Positions 24,678 through 33,465 of a stretch of 39,800 nucleotides of DNA are shown here, in pieces (positions within the stretch are counted from its first letter, which is position 1; each line of letters begins with the position of its first letter). The DNA lies in the IMG/VR virus record IMGVR_UViG_3300008339_012138, positions 1 through 39,800 of that record, one strand, 5' to 3'. The notes below the pieces were generated by a model. It did no database searches. It was given only the letters and a program-made list of their open reading frames with translations, and was not told where the DNA came from. Both the position numbers and the translations under genes were made by a program. This stretch comes from a virus.

Positions 24678-24934
24678 ACTTTTCTATCTGAAGAATGTAT
24701 TAGATCATATTTAAGTTTTTCTAAATAAAGAATACCATCCATGAGTTCATCTTGTGAATGTTCAATCCATTGTGAAATACCTAAATCTTGTCTATCTAAA
24801 GTAGTATTATATTTTTTTTCTCCTTTTTTAGCCCGTTCAACAAACTTTTCAATAATAGATTGTACTATAGAATCAGGGGTATAATCATTATATGATATTG
24901 AGGATGATGGTTTATAATCTTTTCTTAAATGCAT
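24668..24934 (-). CDS. Small protein with MazG-like helix pattern
   Basis: 88 residues. The C-terminal half GISQWIEHSQDELMDGILYL has the Trp-x-x-His-x-x-x-Glu-x-x-Asp arrangement of MazG-like/dATP pyrophosphohydrolase-like helices. The preceding KKYNTTLDRQDL is typical of these short phage proteins. Nucleotide hydrolase activity is plausible but the helix pair is incomplete. The first half is disordered. Confidence 0.6.
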   Translation of the reverse strand: MHLRKDYKPSSSISYNDYTPDSIVQSIIEKFVERAKKGEKKYNTTLDRQDLGISQWIEHSQDELMDGILYLEKLKYDLIHSSDRKVWG

Positions 24935-24939
24935 TGGAT

Positions 24940-25353
24940 TTATTTTAATAATTTTTTAAGTTCTTTTTCTTCAGTTCCTAAAGATTCTAATATTTCTTTA
25001 ATTTCACCCTTAGAAAGTACATCCAAATAATCTCCTATTTCTCGTTTTGAACTTTCAAAATAAAGAGCTAATTTTTCTAAAAGATCATTGGATGTACTTT
25101 TATTGGAAGATTTTATGTATTTTAAATAAACATTTCTTTTAGGAATTAAGTCCAAATATACTCTATATATTTTTTCTTTTTCAGTTGAAGGAATTTGTTG
25201 AATCAAATTAACTAACTCAATATAATCAGGACACATAGAAATATATCTATGTAACATATATGGGTTAATTGCTTCCTTTTCAACCTCAGTTAATTTACTC
25301 CAAGGTTTTTTCTCCCAAGTTAAATATTTTAAAATACTAAAAAATTCTTTCAT
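24940..25353 (-). CDS. 62: Clamp loader small subunit, gp62-like
   Basis: 137 residues. NPYMLHRYISMCPDYIELVN (30-49) and YRVYLDLIPKRNVYLKYIK match the conserved gp62 pattern of T4-like phages. The C-terminal half LLEKLALYFESSKREIGDYL is helical. It pairs with gp44 to load the gp45 clamp; gp44 is two genes upstream. T4 gp62 is longer (187 residues); this size resembles the small versions in marine T4-like phages. Confidence 0.82.
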   Translation of the reverse strand: MKEFFSILKYLTWEKKPWSKLTEVEKEAINPYMLHRYISMCPDYIELVNLIQQIPSTEKEKIYRVYLDLIPKRNVYLKYIKSSNKSTSNDLLEKLALYFESSKREIGDYLDVLSKGEIKEILESLGTEEKELKKLLK

Positions 25354-25607
25354 TATTTTTCTAAGGTAAAACTAATATCCTTATAATCCTCTCTAATTTC
25401 TACAGGAATTGAATCAATTAAAATCTTTCCAGTTTCAGGATTATAAAATACTGGAAGTGGGATAATTCCATCTTCAGCACTTCCTAAAACGAATTTAGAC
25501 ATTTTTCTTAAAATAATTCCTTCAGCAAAGAGATGATCTCCATTAGGACTAGTTACTGCTGTCGTCAACGCTAGGTCGATCTTCGGTTGTTGTTGTAGTT
25601 TCTCCAT
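25353..25607 (-). CDS. Unknown small phage protein
   Basis: 84 residues. It has GDHLFAEGIILRKMSKFVLG, then GIIPLPVFYNPETGKIL, a beta-rich pattern. I do not recognise the family or know its role. It lies between gp62 and gp44, shares its last base with the gp62 ATG and overlaps the upstream gene by 59 bp, which is large. No better internal start is visible, so translational coupling is likely. Confidence 0.65.
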   Translation of the reverse strand: MEKLQQQPKIDLALTTAVTSPNGDHLFAEGIILRKMSKFVLGSAEDGIIPLPVFYNPETGKILIDSIPVEIREDYKDISFTLEK

Positions 25608-25794
25608 AATTTTCTAAAATTGGTTCTTCTATTTGAGTTACAAAATAATATTTATTTTCTTTTTTAAGTACTTTATTTGAGTGATAATAGTGTTGTAATT
25701 CTTCTACTAAATCAAACGGGGGATCTTTTTTTATAGTTAAAACTTTATTGATAATGTATAATTTATCTTCAAAATTGACTATTGGTTTATTCAT
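25549..25794 (-). CDS. Unknown small protein with Thr-rich end
   Basis: 81 residues. DKLYIINKVLTIKKDPPFDL, a helical middle (EELQHYYHSNKVLKK) and a KYYFVTQIEEPI strand; the end is a Thr/Asp/Ser tail. No family recognised. It sits 1 bp after the gp44 stop and overlaps the next gene by 59 bp. Confidence 0.6.
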   Translation of the reverse strand: MNKPIVNFEDKLYIINKVLTIKKDPPFDLVEELQHYYHSNKVLKKENKYYFVTQIEEPILENYGETTTTTEDRPSVDDSSN

Positions 25795-25795
25795 A

Positions 25796-26710
25796 TCAGC
25801 AAATTAATAATAAAATTTTATAAATCAAAGCTAAAAGGTTAATTTCTTTATCTATTTTAAAATTAGCATGAAATAAATATTCCTCTAATAATACAATGAT
25901 TTCTCCTACATGGTTTTTAGCAAATTCATCTATATTTTCAAATAAAAACTTATATATTTCATCAAATTCAGTTAATTGAGAATCAGCTATAATTTGTCGG
26001 ATATGATTAAATGATTTATTTGAGGGTGATTTTAATTCTTTTAAGATTAATTCTTTATAATTTCCAGATATAAGAACTTTCTCATCAAGAATTAATTTAG
26101 AATCTTTAGACAAAATTTGGCATGTACTTAAAGTTTTTCTTAAATCAGGATAAAACTTATTAACTATTTTTACCAAATCTTCAGCTTCATACTCGATTTG
26201 TTCTTTTTCTAAAATAATAGCAACATGAGTAGCAATATCCTTTTTAGAAGGAGGAACTATATTTAAAACTTGACACCTAGATTGAATAGGGTCTATAATC
26301 CTTTCAACATAATTACATGTAAGAATAAATCTAGTGTTCAGTGAAAATGTCTCAATAACATTCCTTAATAAAGCTTGAGAATCTATTCGAATGAAATCAG
26401 CTTCATCTAAAATAACTACTTTTAATGGTTTAAATGAGGCTGAGGAAGCAAATCCTTTAACTTTATCCCTCATTACATCCATTGAACGTTCATCTGTAGC
26501 ATTTATATAAAGATAATCACATTCAATACTATTTACTATGAGTTTAGCTAAAGTAGTTTTTCCAGTTCCTGGGGGTCCTGAGAAAATCATATGAGGTATA
26601 TCATTTTTATCTATACAATCTTGGATAAGATCTTTTATAGATTCATTACCTACATAGTCTTCTAAAATTTGACTTCTGTATTTTTCAACCCAAAGAGTAT
26701 GTTGTTTCAT
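25796..26710 (-). CDS. 44: Clamp loader ATPase subunit, gp44-like
   Basis: 304 residues of the AAA+ clamp loader family. Walker A is GPPGTGKT at 45-52, Walker B VVILDEAD at 98-105, sensor 1 is TCN (131-133) and the arginine finger motif SRC is at 144-146. The N-terminal LWVEKYRSQILEDYVGNE is the family opening. It uses ATP to open and load the gp45 ring at primer ends. Overlaps the 26707 gene by 4 bp. Confidence 0.95.
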   Translation of the reverse strand: MKQHTLWVEKYRSQILEDYVGNESIKDLIQDCIDKNDIPHMIFSGPPGTGKTTLAKLIVNSIECDYLYINATDERSMDVMRDKVKGFASSASFKPLKVVILDEADFIRIDSQALLRNVIETFSLNTRFILTCNYVERIIDPIQSRCQVLNIVPPSKKDIATHVAIILEKEQIEYEAEDLVKIVNKFYPDLRKTLSTCQILSKDSKLILDEKVLISGNYKELILKELKSPSNKSFNHIRQIIADSQLTEFDEIYKFLFENIDEFAKNHVGEIIVLLEEYLFHANFKIDKEINLLALIYKILLLIC

Positions 26711-26895
26711 TGATTAAATTTATTTCTTAAAAAAGGAATAATATCGTTTATAGGATAATTTTTATTACAGCCATCTTCATCTGTTAATGTTACAAAAAAT
26801 GCTTCAAATTCTACAACATAATGTAACTCACTGATAGTATAGGGCCGTTCATTTATATAAACTACTAGGCCCATTAATTTTTCAGCTCCTCTCAT
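26707..26895 (-). CDS. Small unknown protein between clamp loader and GroEL
   Basis: 62 residues. It is a beta-rich protein (LVVYINERPYTISELHYVVE, FFVTLTDEDG). ATG 26895 is 3 bp after the GroEL stop. An internal ATG seven codons later (26874) is preceded by AGAGGAG, a Shine-Dalgarno-like run, and may be the true start. Function unknown. Confidence 0.6.
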   Translation of the reverse strand: MRGAEKLMGLVVYINERPYTISELHYVVEFEAFFVTLTDEDGCNKNYPINDIIPFLRNKFNQ

Positions 26896-26898
26896 TGA

Positions 26899-28548
26899 TT
26901 AAAACATGTCGTTATATTGAGGAACAGCATTATTTTGTTTTGATTCCTCTTTTTTATCTACTATAACACATTCAGTCAATAATACAGTACCAGCTACTGA
27001 AGCAGCATTTTCTAAAGCAGTTCGAGTAACTTTAGTAGGATCAATAATTCCTTGCTCAATCATATTAATAACGATTTCTTCTTTAATGTTGTATCCAAAA
27101 TATGGTTTTTCACCTGCTTCTCCTAATTCAAGAATTAAATTACATGTTTCATATTGTTCTCGTTCTGAAATTCCAGCATTAGATACGATTTTACTAAAAG
27201 GAGCAAAACATGCATCATGAACTATTTGCTTTCCAATATTAAAATCCTCACTATCAGATTTAGAATATGTAATAGCTTGACTAGCATAGATTAGAGCTGA
27301 ACCACCACCTGGAACAATACCTTCTTCAATTGCAGCTTTAGCAGCATGTAATGCATCATCAACCCTATCTTTCTTTTCTTTCATTTCAGTTTCAGTATTA
27401 CCACCAACATGGATAATAGCTACACCTCCAATGAATTTAGCTAAACGTTCTTGTAATTTTTCTTGCTCATAAGGAGTAGCAGCTTTTTCAATTTGAGCTT
27501 GAAGTTCTTCCATTCGTTGTTTAATACTTTCTTCAGAACCTTTACCATCAACAATTGTAGTTTTATCTCGATCAACAGTAGCTACTCGTGCTTCACCAAA
27601 CCAATTTGAATCAAAACGCTCAAACTTCATTCCTTTTTCACTACTGAATACTGTACCACCAGTTAAAATAGCCATATCTTCTAAAAGAAGTTTTCTACGC
27701 TCACCAAAATCAGGAGCTTTAACTGCTGCTACTCTTAGAATACCTCTCATTTTATTTACGATAAGAGTTGCTAATGCTTCACCATCAATATCTTCTGCTA
27801 CAATAAGTAAAGATCGATTTTGGTTTGAAACACTTTCTAATAGTGGAAGTAATTCTTTTACTTGAGTGATTTTTCTATCAACTATTAAAACCAATGGTTT
27901 ATCTAGAGTACAGGACATGTTATTATTATCAGTAACAAAATAATGTGATTTATAACCACGATCAAATTGCATACCTTCTACTGTTTCAAGATATGTTTCA
28001 CCTGAACGTGATTCTTCAATATGAACTACACCTTCACGTCCTACTTTTTCTAAAGCAGTAGCAATAATTTTACCAGTTTCAGTATCGTTATTAGAAGAAA
28101 TAATAGCTACTTGCTCTAATTGTTCTTCTGAAGCAATATCTGAGGAGATTTGGGTTTTTAAGCAGTCAACTATTTGTTTTACTCCAGCATCAATACCTCG
28201 TTTAATTTCTACTGCATTATGTCCATTATTTAGATATTTAATACCTTTTTGAATAATTTTTTGGGCTAATAAGGTTGAGGTTGTTGTTCCATCTCCTGCT
28301 CGATCAGCTGTTTTAATAGATGCTTGTTTAACCATTTGTGCTCCCAATTCTTCAATAGGATCTTCAAATGAATCTACTCGTTTAGCTACTGATACACCAT
28401 CTTTAGTAGAAACTACATTTTCACCATCATTAAAAATTACATTTCGGCCATTAGGACCTAAAGTAGATGTCACAGCATCACTTAACCTATTAATACCTTT
28501 AATTAGTTTTTCTCTCGCAACTGCGCCTGTTTCAATAACTTTACTCAT
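26899..28548 (-). CDS. groEL: GroEL-type chaperonin (phage-encoded)
   Basis: 549 residues, full length for GroEL (about 548). The ATP site is visible: TLGPNGRNV (29-37), TKDGVSVAK (48-56) and GDGTTTSTLL (86-95). The equatorial C-terminal EEGIVPGGGSAL is also present. The usual Gly-Gly-Met tail is replaced by QYNDMF. It should form the folding chamber with the adjacent GroES. Phages with a complete GroEL are a minority; T4 encodes only gp31. It probably folds phage proteins or supports its own capsid. Confidence 0.97.
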   Translation of the reverse strand: MSKVIETGAVAREKLIKGINRLSDAVTSTLGPNGRNVIFNDGENVVSTKDGVSVAKRVDSFEDPIEELGAQMVKQASIKTADRAGDGTTTSTLLAQKIIQKGIKYLNNGHNAVEIKRGIDAGVKQIVDCLKTQISSDIASEEQLEQVAIISSNNDTETGKIIATALEKVGREGVVHIEESRSGETYLETVEGMQFDRGYKSHYFVTDNNNMSCTLDKPLVLIVDRKITQVKELLPLLESVSNQNRSLLIVAEDIDGEALATLIVNKMRGILRVAAVKAPDFGERRKLLLEDMAILTGGTVFSSEKGMKFERFDSNWFGEARVATVDRDKTTIVDGKGSEESIKQRMEELQAQIEKAATPYEQEKLQERLAKFIGGVAIIHVGGNTETEMKEKKDRVDDALHAAKAAIEEGIVPGGGSALIYASQAITYSKSDSEDFNIGKQIVHDACFAPFSKIVSNAGISEREQYETCNLILELGEAGEKPYFGYNIKEEIVINMIEQGIIDPTKVTRTALENAASVAGTVLLTECVIVDKKEESKQNNAVPQYNDMF

Positions 28549-28562
28549 GTTTTTTATAGTTT

Positions 28563-28853
28563 TTAATCATTAATAATTGCTAATAACTGTTTTTCAGGGC
28601 AAATATAATATTCTTCCCCCTCAAAGTCAAATTTAGTTGGACCCATTTGTGGGAGAATTACTTTATCTCCTACTTTTACAATAGTACTTAAAAATTCTCC
28701 TGTAATAGTATGACTACCAGGACCGATTGCTACTACTGTACCTGAAAGATTTTTTTCTTTCCCCATATCAGGAACGATAATAGATCCATAACTCATTTCT
28801 TCTTGTGAAAATGGTTTAATAATAACTGCGTCGAATAATGCTTGTAATTTCAT
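28563..28853 (-). CDS. groES: GroES-type co-chaperonin
   Basis: 96 residues, the typical GroES size (T4 gp31 is 111). Motifs are AVIIKPFSQEE, a mobile loop region SYGSIIVPDMGKEK, GTVVAIGPGS and VGDKVILPQ, with a C-terminal strand EKQLLAIIND. It caps GroEL. It lies 14 bp upstream of groEL in transcription order, so both are made together. Confidence 0.95.
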   Translation of the reverse strand: MKLQALFDAVIIKPFSQEEMSYGSIIVPDMGKEKNLSGTVVAIGPGSHTITGEFLSTIVKVGDKVILPQMGPTKFDFEGEEYYICPEKQLLAIIND

Positions 28854-29140
28854 AAATCTTCAAATTGTTTAGTAATTAATTGTTGTATTTGTTTATATTC
28901 AGTTACAAATTCTTTAAGTGAATCATATGATTTAGTATTTACTTTTAGTTTCATAACTTTTTTTACAGCAGAATCAATATTAGAATAATGACCTACATCT
29001 TGAACATACTCCTTACCACTATCAGTGTATGTTGGAGTAATTTTTTGTTTTAAAGTGTAGCAATAATCGTCTACTGAAATGAAATAGGGTTCCATAGACG
29101 GGTCTGAGATTGTTCTTGCTGATGTGATTTCAGTTTTCAT
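28850..29140 (-). CDS. Unknown phage protein near the clamp gene
   Basis: 96 residues. EPYFISVDDYCYTLKQKI and a GHYSNIDSAVKKVMK helix are features I associate with hypothetical proteins of phage replication regions. No known function. AGTTATG start context. Overlaps groES by 4 bp. Confidence 0.65.
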   Translation of the reverse strand: MKTEITSARTISDPSMEPYFISVDDYCYTLKQKITPTYTDSGKEYVQDVGHYSNIDSAVKKVMKLKVNTKSYDSLKEFVTEYKQIQQLITKQFEDL

Positions 29141-29152
29141 AACTTATATTTT

Positions 29153-29887
29153 TTAATATGTTTCTTTTTGGACTAGATAGTAATAACTTTCAATATCACC
29201 ATCGGTAAAAACTAATTTCATTAAACCTTCTCTACTAATTAAGGCTTTAGCTTGGTCTGTTTTATTAGAGCTAAAAATTTCTTTTAAAACATTAGCATCA
29301 AAACATAATTCAGAACCTCCTGATGAATTTATAACTATATCAGAAAATTTAAAATTAATTTTATTTGAAAAATCTGTTTGATCACCAATAGTTAACATTA
29401 CTTCATTTCCTCCTTCAAACCCCATAATATCTCTAATTGTAACCATATCAGCATCAGGAAGAGCATTTTTTGCTTTAATGAAAGAATTAATATTATCTAA
29501 TGTTAAATTAACTTCAATATCGTATTGGCCAGGATCATTAATAGATGGGATTTTAGGAATAAGCATTAAATCAGCTAAAGAATATTCCAAAGTATATTTT
29601 CCATCATAAATAGTTAATTTATTATAGACTTTATTACTTTTAAGAAAATCTAAATATAAAGTACCATCAGTAATATTAACTAATTTATTTAATTGAGCTG
29701 TATTAAATATAGCTATAGTAGCAGGTATTGTAGGAAAATTAGTAGTAATTCCTCCAACCATATCTTTGTTAGGAGTTATAAATTCTATATTTAGTTTACT
29801 ATTTTCAATTTTCCATTTAACAGAATCAATAAGTCCATTTAAATGGTATTTAGATATAATTGATTGAAATTTCTGTTTTTGAATCAT
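29153..29887 (-). CDS. 45: DNA polymerase sliding clamp, gp45-like
   Basis: 244 residues (T4 gp45 is 228). It lacks catalytic motifs, as clamps do. It shows the alternating beta strands and helices of the PCNA/gp45 fold: IDSVKWKIENSKLNIEFITP, ATIAIFNTAQLNKLVNI, LYLDFLKSN, and a late SRE-GLMKLVFTDGD strand. It encircles DNA and tethers gp43. Expressed from its own promoter only 3 bp upstream, so the transcript may be leaderless. Sits next to gp43 as in T4-like phages. Confidence 0.88.
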   Translation of the reverse strand: MIQKQKFQSIISKYHLNGLIDSVKWKIENSKLNIEFITPNKDMVGGITTNFPTIPATIAIFNTAQLNKLVNITDGTLYLDFLKSNKVYNKLTIYDGKYTLEYSLADLMLIPKIPSINDPGQYDIEVNLTLDNINSFIKAKNALPDADMVTIRDIMGFEGGNEVMLTIGDQTDFSNKINFKFSDIVINSSGGSELCFDANVLKEIFSSNKTDQAKALISREGLMKLVFTDGDIESYYYLVQKETY

Positions 29888-29890
29888 ACG

Positions 29891-29921
29891 GAAATATAAT
29901 AAATTTTTTGTGAATAACCAA
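29891..29921 (-). promoter_or_regulatory. Promoter of the clamp gene
   Basis: Minus strand TTG (29919-29921, in CTTGG) then exactly 20 bp then TATATTTC (29891-29898). The ATG at 29887 follows after 3 bp, so the transcript would start at or next to the start codon. It fills the 36 bp gap between gp43 and gp45. Confidence 0.72.
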
Positions 29922-29923
29922 GC

Positions 29924-32653
29924 TTAAAAAAAATTAAAGAATTTAGATACATTTTTATTAAAAACTGGCATTTCCCATTTAATATCTGAATATAAACTCT
30001 CTAATTTATTTTTCATAACTGAATCAAATACTAAAGCCCTATCAATAAATTGTTCAATAAAATCTATAATTTCAGGGGGATCTGAGTATCCATTAAATCC
30101 TAATACCTCTATTTTATAAGGATTATTTTTAAGATAAGCAATATACATTTTATCTCCAATTTGAAAAGTAGGATATTTTTTATCTAATTTTTTAAATCTT
30201 AATAAGTCATTATAATAGATAGCACTTTTGGTATTAATTGGACATTTTTTTCTTAATCTTGAAAATATTTCTCCTGATAATGGAGGATTTTCTATATATT
30301 CTCCTACTTTTTTAAGACCTGTAGGTTTTAGTAATTTTCTCCAGTTAATTGTAGATAAACTATCTCTAAATTCAGTAATAAATTTATCAATATCTTTTTT
30401 ATTTTCTCCGAATATAACCTTTTCAATTAATGTTTTTCCAAAATCTCTAAATAATGGAGGGAAATTTGATTTCATCAAATCTAACCCCTTCATCTCTAAC
30501 TCTTCAACATCAATCCCTTCTTTATTTACTACATACATAGCATATCTTCTTTTACCAGCCCAATATGCTTTTTCTACAATTACTTCTTGCTTTAATTCAA
30601 AATAATGTTTTCCATGTATGTTGAATAGATTAGAACACATTTGATTTAAATTATCATTTGCCTTTACCTGCAATTCAGCAGTCAATTCAAGTAATTTAGC
30701 AATTTTATTCTTTCTATCAGATAAATCAATGTTAGGGTATTTATGTAATAATAAATCTGTTAATTCTATATATAAACTATCGGTATCACTCGCACGAACA
30801 TATTGATTATCTTTGTTTTTACCATGTATTATATTGTCTATAAATGAATTTACAAATGTAATCGATTCCTGCGTTAATCTTTGACCACTGTTTGTAATAG
30901 ATGCTGAACAAACTTTATACCCATCAGTAAATCTCCAACCATTAATTGCATAAGTACCATATAAAGCATTTTGCAAGATTTTAAAGGCCATTTGATACAA
31001 ATCATATAATTTATATTTTTCCCAATCTTCTGCTTTACCTGCTTTTTTCTTTAATGCTCGATAGTGTTCTCGTTTATCAAACCAATCCTCTAATACCTCG
31101 CAAGCTATACTTTTGTTATCATTATTATAAAAAGCACCGCTAGCTGAGATACTCCAATCATTATCTTCAATTAGATTAATTAGTTGACCTAATTTTATTT
31201 TAGCTGATTTTAATTGGTAGGTTTTATTATTTAGTTTTTCAATAATAATTTCTTCTTCTGGGTTTTTGAGTTTTAGTTTCTCTAATGAAAAATTCTGCTC
31301 ATAGTTATCCTTAGTTACAATTCTTCCAATTAATGTTTCAACTCCTAAATTAAGTGATTTAATAATTGAAGGGTATAGTGATGTAAAATCTAGGTCACTT
31401 AAATTAGAATATAAACCAGGTACAGGATCTAAAAGATACCCTCCAGCATATGAATCTTTTTTCTTTAAAGTATTAGATGAACGAGTAATAATAGCTCCTG
31501 ATGAATTCTTTACTTGAATTTGATCCTTATTTATATAATGGATAATTCCTTCAATAGTAGGGGTACCTCTTTGATTTACTACTATGTCTCCAATATTAAA
31601 TTCTTTGATTGAAGGGTTAGTTGTAGTAGGTTTATTAGGTGCTATTACACCTTTTCGTTTTAAATAAGTTAATATAGCTCCTTCATTCAATACTGTATTA
31701 TAATAGATAGATTCATAAGGAGTATGACATAAGTGAGAAATTAAAACTGTTAATTGAATAAACTTTAATTTTTCCTCTAATGCTTCAATAATTTCAACAT
31801 CTCGAAGGTTATATTCAATAAATTTATTTTTATCTTCTTTAAATAACTTATCTAATGAACCATTATACTCAATCTTACCTAATTTTACATACTTAGTTCC
31901 AATATCACCTAATTTATATGATGGTTCTTCCTTTGCTATATATTTTTTAAGCAAATGCATAAAATCTAAGCAATTAACCCCACCAATTCGAATAGGTGAA
32001 TCTGCTGAGTATGGGTTTTCGCTTATTTTTTCAATAGGTGAAAGTCTTAGAGCTTTATTTTCTCCTAAAATTCTTTTAATTCTATAATAAAGATAAGGAA
32101 TATCAAAAAAATCACCATTGTAATGAACACAGATAGTAGGATCAAGCTCTTGCCATGTTTTTAGAAATTTAGTTAGCAATTCAGTTTCTGAGGAGCAAGA
32201 TATAATTTCCTTAGTATCTTCTATAAATGATTTTATTTCTTGTTTTTTATCAAGAATAAAACATATTTTTCTTTTAGAAGTTACATCTATTAAAGCGATA
32301 GCTGTTACTTCAGCGTTAGCTTCTCTAATGGTTTGGGGTGTTAGAGCCCCTAACATTTCAATCTCAATATCTAAATAAACTATATCATGAGATGAAGGCA
32401 TATCATCTGTTTCATAATATAAATCTCTTAATATCAATAATTCTTTATCAATATCTTTTTCTAAAATATTAGGATCATTCCAATCAAATTTACCTTTGAA
32501 TGGAGAACATCTATCCCCAAATAAGGTAAAATGTTCTCCATAAGGATCTAAACGATAATAGGTAGGGCGATATTGAAAAACCGACCACCCTTCTACATCA
32601 TCTTTTAAATAATATTGTTTTTCGGGTCTATCGTAATAAATTGCTTGGTACAT
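29924..32653 (-). CDS. 43: Family B DNA polymerase, gp43-like
   Basis: 909 residues (T4 gp43: 898). The 3'-5' exonuclease has Exo I YLDIEIE with Asp95 and Glu97, Exo II HYNGDFFDIPYL with Asp184, and Exo III YNLRDVEII with Asp285. The polymerase has motif A LDFTSLYPSII (Asp422), motif B KILQNALYG (Lys558) and motif C SDTDSLY (Asp623, Asp625). All are intact. Between the exonuclease and the YAGGYLLDP palm entry lies an insertion of about 50 residues at 350-400 (EFNIGDIVVNQRG...), which resembles a small SH3/KOW barrel. It copies the phage genome with clamp and loader. Confidence 0.97.
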   Translation of the reverse strand: MYQAIYYDRPEKQYYLKDDVEGWSVFQYRPTYYRLDPYGEHFTLFGDRCSPFKGKFDWNDPNILEKDIDKELLILRDLYYETDDMPSSHDIVYLDIEIEMLGALTPQTIREANAEVTAIALIDVTSKRKICFILDKKQEIKSFIEDTKEIISCSSETELLTKFLKTWQELDPTICVHYNGDFFDIPYLYYRIKRILGENKALRLSPIEKISENPYSADSPIRIGGVNCLDFMHLLKKYIAKEEPSYKLGDIGTKYVKLGKIEYNGSLDKLFKEDKNKFIEYNLRDVEIIEALEEKLKFIQLTVLISHLCHTPYESIYYNTVLNEGAILTYLKRKGVIAPNKPTTTNPSIKEFNIGDIVVNQRGTPTIEGIIHYINKDQIQVKNSSGAIITRSSNTLKKKDSYAGGYLLDPVPGLYSNLSDLDFTSLYPSIIKSLNLGVETLIGRIVTKDNYEQNFSLEKLKLKNPEEEIIIEKLNNKTYQLKSAKIKLGQLINLIEDNDWSISASGAFYNNDNKSIACEVLEDWFDKREHYRALKKKAGKAEDWEKYKLYDLYQMAFKILQNALYGTYAINGWRFTDGYKVCSASITNSGQRLTQESITFVNSFIDNIIHGKNKDNQYVRASDTDSLYIELTDLLLHKYPNIDLSDRKNKIAKLLELTAELQVKANDNLNQMCSNLFNIHGKHYFELKQEVIVEKAYWAGKRRYAMYVVNKEGIDVEELEMKGLDLMKSNFPPLFRDFGKTLIEKVIFGENKKDIDKFITEFRDSLSTINWRKLLKPTGLKKVGEYIENPPLSGEIFSRLRKKCPINTKSAIYYNDLLRFKKLDKKYPTFQIGDKMYIAYLKNNPYKIEVLGFNGYSDPPEIIDFIEQFIDRALVFDSVMKNKLESLYSDIKWEMPVFNKNVSKFFNFF

Positions 32654-32958
32654 TAAACTAGCTCTTCTTCAGGAATTAATAATTCTTTAACTAATTCGTC
32701 GGCTTGTTGCCATTCATCTAAAGGTACGAACCTATTTACGTTAAACCACCAGATATCATCAAATGTTTTAAATCTATCTTTACATTTAGGACAATACTGG
32801 GCACGTCTAATACTATCTTTAGCAAAACCCACATCTATTAAAATGTAATTACATGAACATAACCCATACTTAATAGATTTAATTACATAATTTTTATTTT
32901 CAACTAAAGGAGTATTTTTACTATTGACGCAAACTAGTTTTTGTCCTATATCAACCAT
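32653..32958 (-). CDS. Unknown small phage protein with zinc-binding Cys
   Basis: 101 residues. The start LVCVNSKNTPLVENKNYVIK is an SH3-like strand pattern seen in Bacteroidetes phages. Cys pairs LCSCNYILID and QYCPKC probably bind zinc. Then WWFNVNRFVPLDEWQ. Shares one base with the polymerase start. Function unknown. Confidence 0.65.
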   Translation of the reverse strand: MVDIGQKLVCVNSKNTPLVENKNYVIKSIKYGLCSCNYILIDVGFAKDSIRRAQYCPKCKDRFKTFDDIWWFNVNRFVPLDEWQQADELVKELLIPEEELV

Positions 32959-32960
32959 GA

Positions 32961-33440
32961 TTATTTATGAAAAAATTGTTCTAAATTAGGTGAAAAATAA
33001 TTTATTGATTTTTGAGCTTTTCTGTCACTTGAACGATAAACAATCCATAGATTTCCCACTTTTTCATAGTGGCATTCATAACCCTTTTCTTTAGATCTTA
33101 CCTCAACTGTTTTTTGAGCCTCTTCTTCAGTTTGACATGCTTTAGATAAGTTTGAGGCCTGAATTTCATTATAGATAAATCTGAATTTATCTTTTAATCC
33201 ATAAGCTAAAATACCTGCTGATAAAACATACATGATATCTCCAAAAGCATCAGCAATTCCTACAATATCGTCGGCTTCATAAGCCTCTTTATATTCATTT
33301 AATTCCTCTAAAATAAAATCATAAATGAATTTTTTCTCAAATTCAGGAATATCTGTGGTAGGTTCGGTATTATTTAATTTTCCAAATACTTCATTAAAAA
33401 GTTGTACTTCTGAAATAAATGGTACATATTTATCTTCCAT
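32961..33440 (-). CDS. MazG-like nucleotide pyrophosphohydrolase
   Basis: 159 residues. The helix pair has Glu45-Glu46-x-x-Glu49 (LEELNEYKEAYEADD) and Asp64...Asp68 in GIADAFGDIMYVLS, the metal site of the MazG/all-alpha NTP-pyrophosphatase family. It cleaves nucleoside triphosphates to monophosphates, and may feed dTMP or clear unwanted nucleotides. The C-terminal part CHYEKVGNLWIVYRSSD is not typical of MazG. Next to gp43 and the SH3-like gene. Confidence 0.85.
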   Translation of the reverse strand: MEDKYVPFISEVQLFNEVFGKLNNTEPTTDIPEFEKKFIYDFILEELNEYKEAYEADDIVGIADAFGDIMYVLSAGILAYGLKDKFRFIYNEIQASNLSKACQTEEEAQKTVEVRSKEKGYECHYEKVGNLWIVYRSSDRKAQKSINYFSPNLEQFFHK

Positions 33441-33465
33441 TATTTATATTTTTTTATTAAGTTAA

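Noticed and set aside
30228-30605. 125-codon plus-strand ORF inside the polymerase gene
   Set aside because: It lies fully within gp43, whose motifs are intact in the other strand. Its product is low-complexity Phe/Ser/Ile sequence with no motif or start signal.
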